Source: Halobacillus_B rhizosphaerae (GTDB taxonomy: Bacteria > Bacillota > Bacilli > Bacillales > Halobacillaceae). Taken from it: 64,000 nucleotides of DNA. The notes under the pieces were generated by a model, which saw nothing but the letters and a program-made list of their open reading frames with translations, made no database searches and was not told the DNA's origin. A program made the translations under genes and the position numbers. This document shows positions 7,825 to 15,720 of the stretch, one piece after another (position 1 is the first letter of the stretch; every line of letters begins with the position of its first letter). The DNA lies in contig NZ_JAUTWQ010000008.1 in the NCBI RefSeq assembly GCF_046719735.1, positions 207,792 to 271,791 of the forward strand. Reading direction: 5' to 3'.

Positions 7825-9075
7825 ATGAACAATACCAAACGCTTGGAAAGTGAAGTTGTCCTGCCTTTAACAAAATCCAGATCGTTTATTTTATTATTGA
7901 TGACTACAGTGGTTTCCAGCTTAAGTCTCTCTATGTTTATGTTTATCCAGTCCTGGTATGTGGTGGAAAGTCTTGATAAGGAAGCGTTACTTGGGATTGT
8001 CTTAGTTTGTCTAACGTCTATGCGGATGATTTCCATGGTCATTGGCGGGGTGGTTGCGGACAGGGGCAGGCAAACGAGGATTATGGGCTTTGCAGATTTA
8101 TCGTTAGCCTTTTTGATGTTGCTGCTTTCCGTCCTTTTTCATTACTTATCTGAAGTTCCTATCTGGATACTGGCCGTAAATGCAGGGTTGTTTGGAGCTA
8201 GCGGAGGAATGTTCGAACCTTCCAGAGACGCTCTTCTACCGAAAGTGGTATCAGTCGCTCAGCTTACGAGGGCAAATTCTCTTCTTCAAGGGGCCATCAA
8301 AATTGCTATGTTCTCTGGACCTTTCCTTGCAGGAATTTTAATTCACATAGCGAGTTACAGCTTGGTTCTCGTTCTGATAGGTCTTTGCTTATGTATTTCT
8401 GGGTGCAGTGTTTTCCTTATAAAAGTGAGGGAAGATAACCTGAACAACGAGGGGAAAGGCCGGGACACTTTTAAAGTTCAATTGGCAGAAGGATTCTCTT
8501 ACACTTGGAAATCTCCGTTATTAAGGGCATTGTTTATCATTACAATTATAGTGAACTTCTTCATATCGGGACCTTTAATGATGGGACTGCCGATATTTGT
8601 TGAGGGGGTGCTCCAAGGAACTTCGGTAGACTTTAGTTATGTGCAGGGGAGTTTTACATTGGGAATGATCCTGGGTTCTGTACTTCTGGGACTTTTGAAC
8701 ATACAGCGAAAGCGAGGGTCTTATGCCTTATATTTCATAGCTCTGCAGGGAGCAGGCATGTTTATTTTTAGTCAAGTTCATTCGATCTTAACAGCAGTGG
8801 TGATCATCGTTTTTATCGGCATGCTGACTACGGGAGTCAACATCCCGCTGATCTCCCTCGTCCAATCCTCTGCAAATCAAGCGAAGGTCGGTAGGGTGAT
8901 GAGTTTGATTCGTACAGGTTCCCTAGGATTAATTCCCCTTTCGTACGCTGTGACTTCTATGCTTTTAGGTATGGGGATTAAGATTCAGCATTTGATGGCG
9001 TGGAGTTCTCTGCCTCTTTTGGTCAGCGTAGGGGTGCTGTACTTTTTATATCCAATCTTGAGGACAGCGGACTAA
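7825..9075 (+). CDS. MFS efflux transporter, macrolide-efflux type (416 aa)
   Basis: Twelve hydrophobic segments in the usual 6+6 arrangement, with the MFS loop 2-3 signature as GGVVADRGRQTR (about residues 73-84) and a polar central loop (VREDNLNNEGKGRD). Overall character is that of the MefA/YfmI-like efflux group. AAGGAGAGG precedes the ATG. The adjacent ArsR-type regulator suggests inducible export of a toxic compound; the substrate is unknown. The gene ends 28 bp before the first unit of a 20-bp repeat array. Confidence 0.87.
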   Translation: MNNTKRLESEVVLPLTKSRSFILLLMTTVVSSLSLSMFMFIQSWYVVESLDKEALLGIVLVCLTSMRMISMVIGGVVADRGRQTRIMGFADLSLAFLMLLLSVLFHYLSEVPIWILAVNAGLFGASGGMFEPSRDALLPKVVSVAQLTRANSLLQGAIKIAMFSGPFLAGILIHIASYSLVLVLIGLCLCISGCSVFLIKVREDNLNNEGKGRDTFKVQLAEGFSYTWKSPLLRALFIITIIVNFFISGPLMMGLPIFVEGVLQGTSVDFSYVQGSFTLGMILGSVLLGLLNIQRKRGSYALYFIALQGAGMFIFSQVHSILTAVVIIVFIGMLTTGVNIPLISLVQSSANQAKVGRVMSLIRTGSLGLIPLSYAVTSMLLGMGIKIQHLMAWSSLPLLVSVGVLYFLYPILRTAD

Positions 9076-9103
9076 AGGGAATGTTAAGAGCAGGGTACGA
9101 TCA

Positions 9104-9213
9104 TTTATTTGCGCTTTTTTAGATATAATTGCATAAAATCCGATTTATTTGCGGTTTCTTCATTATATTTGCTGAAAAGCTGATATATTTGCGACTTATC
9201 CATTTTATTTGCG
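9104..9213 (-). repeat. Six-unit array of TTTATTTGCG on an exact 20-bp period (array 1)
   Basis: Units begin at 9104, 9124, 9144, 9164, 9184 and 9204: TTTATTTGCG, TATAATTGCA, TTTATTTGCG, TATATTTGCT, TATATTTGCG and TTTATTTGCG, each followed by 10 variable bases. The right end is 10 bp from the stop codon of the minus-strand lipoprotein gene, so on that transcript the motif reads CGCAAATAAA. Two more six-unit arrays occur at 45546 and 46708. It is not a CRISPR: the repeat is too short and spacers are only 10 bp. Confidence 0.85.
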
Positions 9214-9223
9214 TACCGTTATA

Positions 9224-9712
9224 TTATTCAAATGAACCCGCAGTCTTAATTAGCTCTTCCTTTGAAATGCTTTTGCCAGAGTCTTTATGAGCTGCAGTTA
9301 GTTTATAAACGATGCCATCCTGCTTCCAAGTTAAATACTTTATCGTTTCTCCAGATTGTTCGGTTTTCTTTTCAGCATATTTTCCTTCAAGATTTCCTAT
9401 ATCCACTTTTTTCATTTCCATGTTCATATGAATAGCCTTGCCATTAAAGGTCATTAATTCTATAGATTTTCCTTCTCCAGAGAATATAAAGTTATAAACG
9501 GCCTCGGTATCTCCAGTTGTAGGAGTAGGTTCAAAGTTGGTATTTTCAGCTTGAAATGGTAATTGAGCAGGCAGGTTTGGCTGATAAGCTTCATTCTTTA
9601 ATTCATTTTGAAGACTTGTACTATCGTAAGCGTTTAAATCGCTAGCTTTTCCTAAAGAACATCCACTTAATAACAGGAAGGTTACAAGAATAAATGATAA
9701 TATTGACTTCAT
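9224..9712 (-). CDS. Small lipoprotein, DUF4367-like (162 aa)
   Basis: Signal peptide with lipobox LLSGC (Cys18), so a membrane-anchored exported lipoprotein is expected. The mature part is beta-rich, with SGEGKSIELMTFNGKA and YLTWKQDGIVYKLTA resembling the DUF4367/outer-surface lipoprotein-sorting fold; that assignment is tentative. GGGAGA precedes the ATG. No hairpin terminator follows; instead the gene runs into repeat array 1. Confidence 0.75.
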   Translation of the reverse strand: MKSILSFILVTFLLLSGCSLGKASDLNAYDSTSLQNELKNEAYQPNLPAQLPFQAENTNFEPTPTTGDTEAVYNFIFSGEGKSIELMTFNGKAIHMNMEMKKVDIGNLEGKYAEKKTEQSGETIKYLTWKQDGIVYKLTAAHKDSGKSISKEELIKTAGSFE

Positions 9713-9871
9713 ATACTGTCTCCCTTTTTACTATTTACCAACGAAATGGTATCCAATAGTTATAAGCTTAGCAATTAGTAACAATTTCGTCTAATAAGTC
9801 GGCATTTTGTTACGATGGTGATATCTAGTTCGTAACCTTTCCGTGGGAGAAGGTCAGGAGGGATCATAAAA

Positions 9872-10117
9872 GTGAAAAGAGTGATCAAGTTGTTTGGAGA
9901 AGGTGTCTTGATTGTAAGCATGATCTTGTTGGCCATTGATTTGATAAGCGGCCAGTGGAGCGCTCATACAAATTACTGGGTTCTGGGTACAGTGATATAT
10001 TGGTTCACCGTCGGATATATTTATTTCTTTGAAGAGAATAAACGAGTTTGGGGTGCCATCTTCATGGTGATAACTGGAGGCGGGATAGTGGCTGCGCTGT
10101 TTGCAGCATGGACATGA
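9872..10117 (+). CDS. Small membrane protein (81 aa)
   Basis: GTG start with AGGAGGG upstream. Three hydrophobic segments (about residues 8-26, 33-53 and 60-79) with short loops. Not recognised. It is transcribed away from the lipoprotein gene; the 160-bp divergent region holds both promoters. Confidence 0.65.
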   Translation: MKRVIKLFGEGVLIVSMILLAIDLISGQWSAHTNYWVLGTVIYWFTVGYIYFFEENKRVWGAIFMVITGGGIVAALFAAWT

Positions 10118-10192
10118 AAAGTTGGGAAACGTATTAAATCATAGCGTCTGTAGAATCATCAACAAATTTCATACATAGAGAGGACGAATACC

Positions 10193-10720
10193 ATGAACAT
10201 TCATTTCACAAGATTGCTCACTCCAACCCCGAGCATTGTTAAGGCAATGAACCGGTGGGAGAATGACTCAACTTTAATTCCGCTCGTGCGCCCAAATCAA
10301 GATCAAACAGGACTAGATCGACGGACCGAACTCAATCAGCAGGATCTGATTAAACGCCTTCAAGACCATCACATCTATTTAATTTATCTGGATAAACAGT
10401 TAGTCGGTGAAATGAATTTCATGGTGGACCCGCCTCATTTGTACAAATATGAACCTGGAACGGCATGGATTGGGATCACCATTGGAGAGCAGGAAGGAAG
10501 AGGAAAGGGCATTGGCTACAAAGCCATTTCCTATTTGGAGGAGCAGATCAAGAACGAAGGACTGAAACGCATTGAGCTCGGAGTATTTGAATTTAATAAA
10601 CAGGCCATCAGTCTTTATAAAAGGATGGGTTATTCAGAGATTGTTTCCATAAGAGATTTCACATTTTGGCAGGGGCGAATGTGGTCGGATATCCGTATGG
10701 AGAAATATGTGAACGGTTAA
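10193..10720 (+). CDS. GNAT-family N-acetyltransferase (175 aa)
   Basis: The acetyl-CoA binding motif A is visible as GITIGEQEGRGKGIGYKAI (about 97-115) and motif B as FEFNKQAISLYKRMGY, giving a single GNAT domain. AGAGAGGA precedes the ATG. The YLDKQLVGEMNF strand and the acidic N-terminal helix are typical. The acceptor substrate is unknown; drug, protein N-terminus or polyamine acetylation are all possible. Confidence 0.85.
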   Translation: MNIHFTRLLTPTPSIVKAMNRWENDSTLIPLVRPNQDQTGLDRRTELNQQDLIKRLQDHHIYLIYLDKQLVGEMNFMVDPPHLYKYEPGTAWIGITIGEQEGRGKGIGYKAISYLEEQIKNEGLKRIELGVFEFNKQAISLYKRMGYSEIVSIRDFTFWQGRMWSDIRMEKYVNG

Positions 10721-10772
10721 TTAAATGGCATGAATAGAAGCTTTGTTCATACAATATTTCTGAGGTGAAAAA

Positions 10773-11216
10773 ATGCCAAGAGTACCCTATCGAAATTCAG
10801 ACGTAGCCTTGATGGCTAGGATGATGCGGGCAGAAGCTGAAGGTGAAGGAAAACAAGGCATGCTGTATGTAGGAAATGTAATCGTTAACCGTGCCAAAGC
10901 AGCCTGCCTGGATTTTGCAGATGTAAGAACCATTAGACAGGTCATTTACCAGGTTCAGGGCGGAAATTATTCTTTTGAGGCTGTACAAAAAGGAAATCTA
11001 TTTTATAACCCGGCGCGATCTGTAGAAAAGCGATTGGCAAGAAAGAACTTAAATTATTGGAGCCAGCTGCCGGCTAAGTATTCGCTTTGGTATTTTAATC
11101 CGTATGGTCCATGTCCCGACACCTGGTATGGCCAGCCCTTTGCCGGCCAGTTTAAGAATCATTGTTACTATGAGCCAGCGGCAGGAACATGTGCGAGTGT
11201 CTACACCGGTGCTTAA
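10773..11216 (+). CDS. cwlJ: Spore cortex-lytic hydrolase CwlJ (147 aa)
   Basis: CwlJ degrades the muramic-lactam peptidoglycan of the spore cortex during germination. The protein consists of one Hydrolase_2 (SleB/CwlJ) domain, with MARMMRAEAEGEGKQGM at residues 10-26 and the likely catalytic Glu in the RAEAEGEGKQG segment, and KYSLWYFNPYGPCPD near residue 108. It has no signal peptide, as in B. subtilis CwlJ (142 aa), which is deposited in the coat from the mother cell. GAGGTG precedes the ATG. No gerQ-like partner lies next to it here, unlike in B. subtilis. Confidence 0.92.
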   Translation: MPRVPYRNSDVALMARMMRAEAEGEGKQGMLYVGNVIVNRAKAACLDFADVRTIRQVIYQVQGGNYSFEAVQKGNLFYNPARSVEKRLARKNLNYWSQLPAKYSLWYFNPYGPCPDTWYGQPFAGQFKNHCYYEPAAGTCASVYTGA

Positions 11217-11260
11217 CCTTGCTTCGTTTATCTTCCGCAGTTGGATATGCCATTTTCTCT

Positions 11261-11308
11261 CTTAATAAAAAGGGGGACGTTGAAAGTTGAGGTTCCCTTT
11301 TTATTAAG
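11261..11308 (+). terminator. Long hairpin in the cwlJ-czcD gap
   Basis: CTTAATAAAAAGGGGGA pairs with TCCCTTTTTATTAAG across a 15-nt loop. The stem supplies a T-run in both directions. A second smaller GC hairpin with a T-run follows at 11374-11398. Together these insulate cwlJ from czcD. The rest of the gap carries the czcD control region. Confidence 0.65.
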
Positions 11309-11508
11309 GAAGTTAAGGAGTCATCCACCTCCCTGCATTTGCAACAGCCCCTCAATCATTCATCAATAAATCAGACAGGCGGACTTCCGTCTTTTTTTAA
11401 TGGAAAAATTTATTGCGAGGAAGTGGAAAATCAGATTCCAAGCAATTAAGAAGCGAGGGAGTTCTTTTCAAGGATCGCTTGAAAGACCGAACTGCGAATG
11501 TTATGTTA

Positions 11509-11530
11509 TATATGATCACTTATTCATATA
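11509..11530 (+). promoter_or_regulatory. Upstream ArsR/SmtB-type operator for czcD
   Basis: TATATGA-N8-TCATATA, a 7-bp inverted repeat with an 8-bp centre. The same ATATGA-N8-TCATAT design recurs at 11576-11595. In B. subtilis, CzrA (ArsR family) binds AT-rich TGA/TCA inverted repeats upstream of czcD and cadA; assignment to a CzrA-like repressor is inferred. Confidence 0.65.
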
Positions 11531-11575
11531 AAAAATCCAATGTGTTTGCTTAAAATAAATAAGGGTATAAATTAA

Positions 11576-11595
11576 ATATGAACACATGATCATAT
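11576..11595 (+). promoter_or_regulatory. Downstream ArsR/SmtB-type operator abutting the czcD ribosome-binding site
   Basis: ATATGA-N8-TCATAT, ending one base before AGGAGG (11596-11601). Bound repressor here would block transcription through the start region. A possible promoter lies between the two operators (TTGCTT near 11547 and TATAAA near 11566, poor spacing). Confidence 0.65.
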
Positions 11596-11609
11596 AGGAG
11601 GATTTGGAA

Positions 11610-12575
11610 ATGGCACACCAACATGAACATGACCATGATCATCATGATCACGATCATAGTGATTTATTTCATTCACATGCACCCGCAGGGAAAATGAAAC
11701 AGGCGTTTTTCCTTGCTATGATTATCTTGGCAGCAGAATTAGTCTTCGGGATTCTTTCTCATAGTCTTGCTCTGCTTGCAGACGCCTGGCATATGGCTAC
11801 CGATGTACTGGCGATTGGACTGGCCTGGTTTGCCTTGCACATTTCTAAGAAGTCAGCGGACAAAACAATGACCTTTGGATATGAGCGGGCAGGAATTCTA
11901 GCTGCTGCGCTCAATGGTCTCACCTTAATCGGCATTACGATCTGGATACTCTATTCAGCAATCGAACGGATCATTAATCCCGTAGATGTTGGAGGCTGGG
12001 GGATGTTTGCCGGCGCTGGGATTGGACTGGTCGTTAACTTAATTATTATTTTTGTGCTTAATGGTGACGAAGATAATTTAAATGTAAAAGCAGCACTGCT
12101 GCACGTCATTGGTGACGTTGGAGCATCGGCCGGAGTCATTATCGCGGGAATTATTATTCACTTTACAGGATGGTATATCATTGACCCGATCATCAGCTTG
12201 ATTATTGCCGTAATTATCGCATTCAGTGCTTGGAATATTTGCAAGCAGTCTTTCCGTATTTTAATGGAATCCAAACCGAAAAATGTGGAAATTGATCAAG
12301 TTATTCAGACGATGAAAAAGCAGGATGCCGTCGCGGATCTTCATGATCTGCATGTGTGGAGTATTACCAGCGGCAAGAATGCCCTAGCCTGTCACCTCGT
12401 TCTAAAAGAAGATGTTCCGTTTTCCGAGCATCAGCAAATCTTACGGACGATTGAACATGATCTAGCTCATATTGGCATTGGTCATGTGACCATCCAAATC
12501 GAGGATCACAACCATCCGCACGAAGAAGATACGTTTTGTGCAATGAAAGATGATGGAGATGCTCATGCTCACTAA
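11610..12575 (+). CDS. czcD: Cation diffusion facilitator, Zn/Cd/Co efflux (321 aa)
   Basis: CDF proteins exchange Zn2+, Cd2+ or Co2+ for protons across the membrane. The His-rich N-terminus (HQHEHDHDHHDHDHS), six membrane helices, the TM2 site in LLADAWHMATD and the TM5 site in LHVIGDVGAS are visible, followed by a cytoplasmic metal-binding dimer domain containing LHDLHVWSI. The C-terminus is again His-rich. The start is the ATG at 11610, since AGGAGG at 11596-11601 is 8 nt away; the TTG at 11604 is too close. Two ArsR-type operators upstream imply metal induction. Confidence 0.93.
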   Translation: MAHQHEHDHDHHDHDHSDLFHSHAPAGKMKQAFFLAMIILAAELVFGILSHSLALLADAWHMATDVLAIGLAWFALHISKKSADKTMTFGYERAGILAAALNGLTLIGITIWILYSAIERIINPVDVGGWGMFAGAGIGLVVNLIIIFVLNGDEDNLNVKAALLHVIGDVGASAGVIIAGIIIHFTGWYIIDPIISLIIAVIIAFSAWNICKQSFRILMESKPKNVEIDQVIQTMKKQDAVADLHDLHVWSITSGKNALACHLVLKEDVPFSEHQQILRTIEHDLAHIGIGHVTIQIEDHNHPHEEDTFCAMKDDGDAHAH

Positions 12576-12584
12576 TACTAAAAT

Positions 12585-12624
12585 GGACCCTTCGGCATTG
12601 TCCGCTGGGTTCTTTTTTTTTTTC
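12585..12624 (+). terminator. czcD terminator
   Basis: GGACCC (12585-12590) pairs with GGGTTC (12607-12612), with an inner GG/CC stem, then a run of ten or more T. Confidence 0.8.
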
Positions 12625-12698
12625 AGTAAATTAGGGAGTTTTGGTAAAATGAGGATAGGAACTTTCTGGTAATTTCCCCTTTCTAAGGAGATGGTTCG

Positions 12699-13229
12699 AT
12701 GATGGATCTATTGGCAGAAATGAAGAGAGGAAATAACAAGCAAAAAGCTGCTTATCTCATGCTTGCTGAATTAGAAATCTTCTCTCAAATGAGAAGCTAT
12801 CATCCAGTACTTTGTGGAACAATTCCTCTGGGGATTGATGTCGAGAATTCGGATCTAGACATCATCATGGAAGTAACAGACCTGAAGGAGTTTGAGCAGC
12901 AGCTTCGAAGGCATTACGGGGATCAAGCGGGCTTTACGATGAAGAACAAAATGATCCGAGGGCGCGAAGTTGTCAAAGCTAATTTTATTTTTCAAAACTT
13001 TGAAGTTGAGATCTTTGGACAGCATCAGCCTGTTCACAAGCAGAATGCCTATTTACATATGATAATTGAATTCGAACTATTAAAGGAAACACCTGCCCTT
13101 AAAAATAAGGTTAAAGATCTAAAAAAACGAGGGTATAACACTGAGTCAGCGTTTTGTGAATTATTGGGTCTACCAGGAGATCCTTTTGTAAATCTGATAG
13201 CGTTTGGAAGAAGAAAAGGAATTATATGA
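12699..13229 (+). CDS. DUF4269-like nucleotidyltransferase-fold protein (176 aa)
   Basis: CGTIPLGIDVENSDLDIIMEV (GT...DSDLD-type motif, about residues 31-51) resembles the metal-binding site of the polymerase-beta nucleotidyltransferase fold as found in DUF4269 proteins. AAGGAGA precedes the ATG. The last residues (FGRRKGII) look unusual: directly after a TAG in the neighbouring frame, 13201-13305 is open and reads like protein (LEEEKELYDTEDNEEIEHS), so the C-terminus may have been altered by a frameshift. Function unknown. Confidence 0.75.
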   Translation: MMDLLAEMKRGNNKQKAAYLMLAELEIFSQMRSYHPVLCGTIPLGIDVENSDLDIIMEVTDLKEFEQQLRRHYGDQAGFTMKNKMIRGREVVKANFIFQNFEVEIFGQHQPVHKQNAYLHMIIEFELLKETPALKNKVKDLKKRGYNTESAFCELLGLPGDPFVNLIAFGRRKGII

Positions 13230-13320
13230 TACTGAAGATAACGAAGAAATAGAGCATTCAGACTATACCATCCATAACTTTCAACAAATGTACGCTATTC
13301 TATGAACGGGGAGAATTTAG

Positions 13321-14070
13321 ATGAAACACATTTTTGCTTTCGAAAATAAATCAGATTATGAACAATTCGATGGAATCATCGTAAATTTCCGAAAGAAGCT
13401 CAGCAATTACCAAAAAATATTAGAAGAACAATACGCCCTTAAAGAAGCGCCGAAAGCTATCGTATGGACTTCAGAAGAATTGGCGACGAATATCTTTTCA
13501 AATCTGCCCATCCCTGCGTTTACAAATGAAAATATTATCTATTTTTCACCGGATTTATCAGCTTGGAGAAGACTTTTTATTCAGCAGCTAGAGGGCAGAA
13601 AGGCACCTGAGATTCGGAGATATTACGAGCATTTATCTGAAAACCAATTGGTCACGATTCTAGGTCACGAATTAACCCACCATTCAGATTTATTCGTAGA
13701 TGAATTTGATGAGGAAAGAGTGGATAGCATTTGGTTTGAAGAAGGAATGTGTGATTACTTAGCAAGAAAATACATATTAAGTGAAACAGAATTTATGGAA
13801 ATAGTGAATGCTGAGGCTCAAATGATTGTTTTGTTTAAAGATAAGTACGGTCATCATTCCTTAGACGAGTTTGGTGGTGAAAGTTACCAGGGCAGTCTGA
13901 CCAGTATTATGTATAATTATTGGAGAAGTTTTCAAGCAGTGAAATATTTAGTGGAAGATAAGGCAGATCATGATATAGATCACATTTTTAAGGAGTACCA
14001 ATCATGGAATCACAATGGGAGGAAGGTGCCTCTAACCGACTACTTTAATCTGCCGGATCATTTTAGTTAA
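13321..14070 (+). CDS. Putative zinc metallopeptidase (HExxH, 249 aa)
   Basis: LGHELTHHSDLF carries the HExxH zinc motif (about residues 114-118) and WFEEGMCDYLA about 30 residues later supplies the third-ligand glutamate of gluzincins. There is no signal peptide or membrane span, so it is likely cytoplasmic. GGGGAG precedes the ATG. It follows the DUF4269-like gene in the same direction. Relatives are mostly uncharacterised zincin-like proteins; the substrate is unknown. Confidence 0.75.
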   Translation: MKHIFAFENKSDYEQFDGIIVNFRKKLSNYQKILEEQYALKEAPKAIVWTSEELATNIFSNLPIPAFTNENIIYFSPDLSAWRRLFIQQLEGRKAPEIRRYYEHLSENQLVTILGHELTHHSDLFVDEFDEERVDSIWFEEGMCDYLARKYILSETEFMEIVNAEAQMIVLFKDKYGHHSLDEFGGESYQGSLTSIMYNYWRSFQAVKYLVEDKADHDIDHIFKEYQSWNHNGRKVPLTDYFNLPDHFS

Positions 14071-14135
14071 AGGATGAGGTTGGATTGGAGAAATAGAAGT
14101 TGATCCTTCTTTGAATTAACAAGGGAAATAAAAAA

Positions 14136-14160
14136 GAGAGAGGGAAAAGAGCCCTCTCTC
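14136..14160 (-). terminator. Terminator of the surface-protein gene
   Basis: GAGAGAGGG and CCCTCTCTC pair across a 7-nt loop. The A-run on the left side becomes a T-run when read on the minus strand. Confidence 0.8.
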
Positions 14161-14194
14161 CATGTAATAAAAAGATATAGGATAGTACTTGATC

Positions 14195-15532
14195 TTACTT
14201 AACGGTTGATTTTTTACGGTAAACCATTGCACCGCCGCCAAGTGCTAGAATGATAAAGGCCATCCATGCCCAGGCAGTGTTACTGGCTGTTCCGCCCATG
14301 CCGGTATCAGGCATTTCAGAAGGCATTGTCTCTGCACTGAATTTATCTGGCATTTGAGTTGCAATCGCTCCTGATAGAGCTGTACCGATCGTAGACATGC
14401 GTTTCAGTCCTTGATCATAAGTTTGATAAGCATTTTGATAATCTTCATTCATATAAGCCGTTACGACATCAATAACATCTTGTTCATGAGCCATTAGAAC
14501 TTTAGTCGCTGTGTCAGCAGGAAGGTTATTTTCTGTGGCAGCAGCTAAGAAAGAACCCAGCTCTTTCGGGAAGTCTTGAAGAAGAGATTGTTTCACTTGG
14601 TTCACTTTATCCATATCTTCATTCATCATGGCAGTTCCTAGTCCAGCGCTATCCTCATATTGAGAAGAAAGGATTTTAGCAAACTGGTCGGCACCTTCTT
14701 GTCCATAGATGGATTTTACAGCAGCTGTCATTTCATCTGCATTTTGTTCTAGTTTTTCATTTACAACATCAGCATCGTCTGAACCTTGAAGGTTTTTCAA
14801 GCTATTTAACGTTTGGTAGGTAAAGTGAATCCCTAGCAATTCGTTAAATGTCACGCGCAGATCAGAAGCTGGTGTTACGGCTTTAGTGTTATTAAACTTC
14901 TCAGGCATTTGTTTTACGATAGCTTGAGATAAGGCTGTACCAATGGTGTACATACGTTTGTAACCCTCGTCCAAAGCATCATAAGCTTTTTTATAATCAC
15001 CATTAATATAAGCGGTAAATACATTCATCACGTCTTGTTCGTGAGCGGTAAGTACTTTTTCAGCAGTTGCAGCTGGAAGATTTCCACCAGTAGCTGTATC
15101 TAAGAAAGCACCTAATTCTTTAGGAAAGTCTTGCTGCAAGGCTTGCTTGACTTGCATTTTCTGATCGGAATCATCATTTTTGAAGGCTGTCCCAAGATTG
15201 GCACTGTCTTCATATTGAGAAGAGAAGATCTTCGCAAATTGATCGGCACCTTCTTGTCCGTAAATAGATTTGAAAGCGGCTTTCATTTCTCCCGCATTCT
15301 TTTCAAGCATTTCCTGAGCGACATCCGCATCAGCAGCTCCCTGGTACTGTTTTAAAGTAGTAAGGACCTGGTATTCAAAGTGTGTGGCTAATAATTGACC
15401 TAAATTCGCTCTTAGGTCAGCGGCAGGACTCTGTACAGGTGTGGAGTCTTTTTCTCCATCAGCGGCAAACGCTAAAGAAGGAATCAATAACATAACTGCC
15501 ATAAGAACTGCAAAAATTCGTTTGATCTTCAT
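14195..15532 (-). CDS. Cell-surface protein with two tandem ~175-aa repeats and an LPxTG-like anchor (445 aa)
   Basis: Signal peptide (residues 1-23, cut after AFA), then two homologous modules (about 38-212 and 218-395). Each begins ADLR and contains SIYGQEGADQFAKI, SSQYEDSA, LLQDFPKELG, LTAHEQDV and a TIGTALS segment. The C-terminus has MPDTG (an LPxTG-like sortase motif with Met for Leu), a hydrophobic span and a basic tail KKSTVK, so covalent anchoring to the wall is plausible. The modules are helix-rich and acidic. Function is not recognised. It has a normal ribosome-binding site and its own terminator, and is read as a single gene. Confidence 0.85.
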   Translation of the reverse strand: MKIKRIFAVLMAVMLLIPSLAFAADGEKDSTPVQSPAADLRANLGQLLATHFEYQVLTTLKQYQGAADADVAQEMLEKNAGEMKAAFKSIYGQEGADQFAKIFSSQYEDSANLGTAFKNDDSDQKMQVKQALQQDFPKELGAFLDTATGGNLPAATAEKVLTAHEQDVMNVFTAYINGDYKKAYDALDEGYKRMYTIGTALSQAIVKQMPEKFNNTKAVTPASDLRVTFNELLGIHFTYQTLNSLKNLQGSDDADVVNEKLEQNADEMTAAVKSIYGQEGADQFAKILSSQYEDSAGLGTAMMNEDMDKVNQVKQSLLQDFPKELGSFLAAATENNLPADTATKVLMAHEQDVIDVVTAYMNEDYQNAYQTYDQGLKRMSTIGTALSGAIATQMPDKFSAETMPSEMPDTGMGGTASNTAWAWMAFIILALGGGAMVYRKKSTVK

Positions 15533-15720
15533 GTGTTTCTCATCTCCTTTTCAGATAGTGAACCCCCGAGTAATTATTGGTGATTCACTAAGCAATCGAT
15601 TTCATTTACGGATTGGATCACTTTATTTGATAGAAATTTTAAAAAAGATGCAAAAATCGACTTTTTTACCATTGAAAAATGATTATGAGAATTATTTAAT
15701 CGCCGGGATGGAGGATGGAT

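Noticed and set aside
9104..9213. CRISPR array
   Set aside because: The repeat is only about 10 bp and degenerate, intervals are 10 bp, and no cas genes are present.
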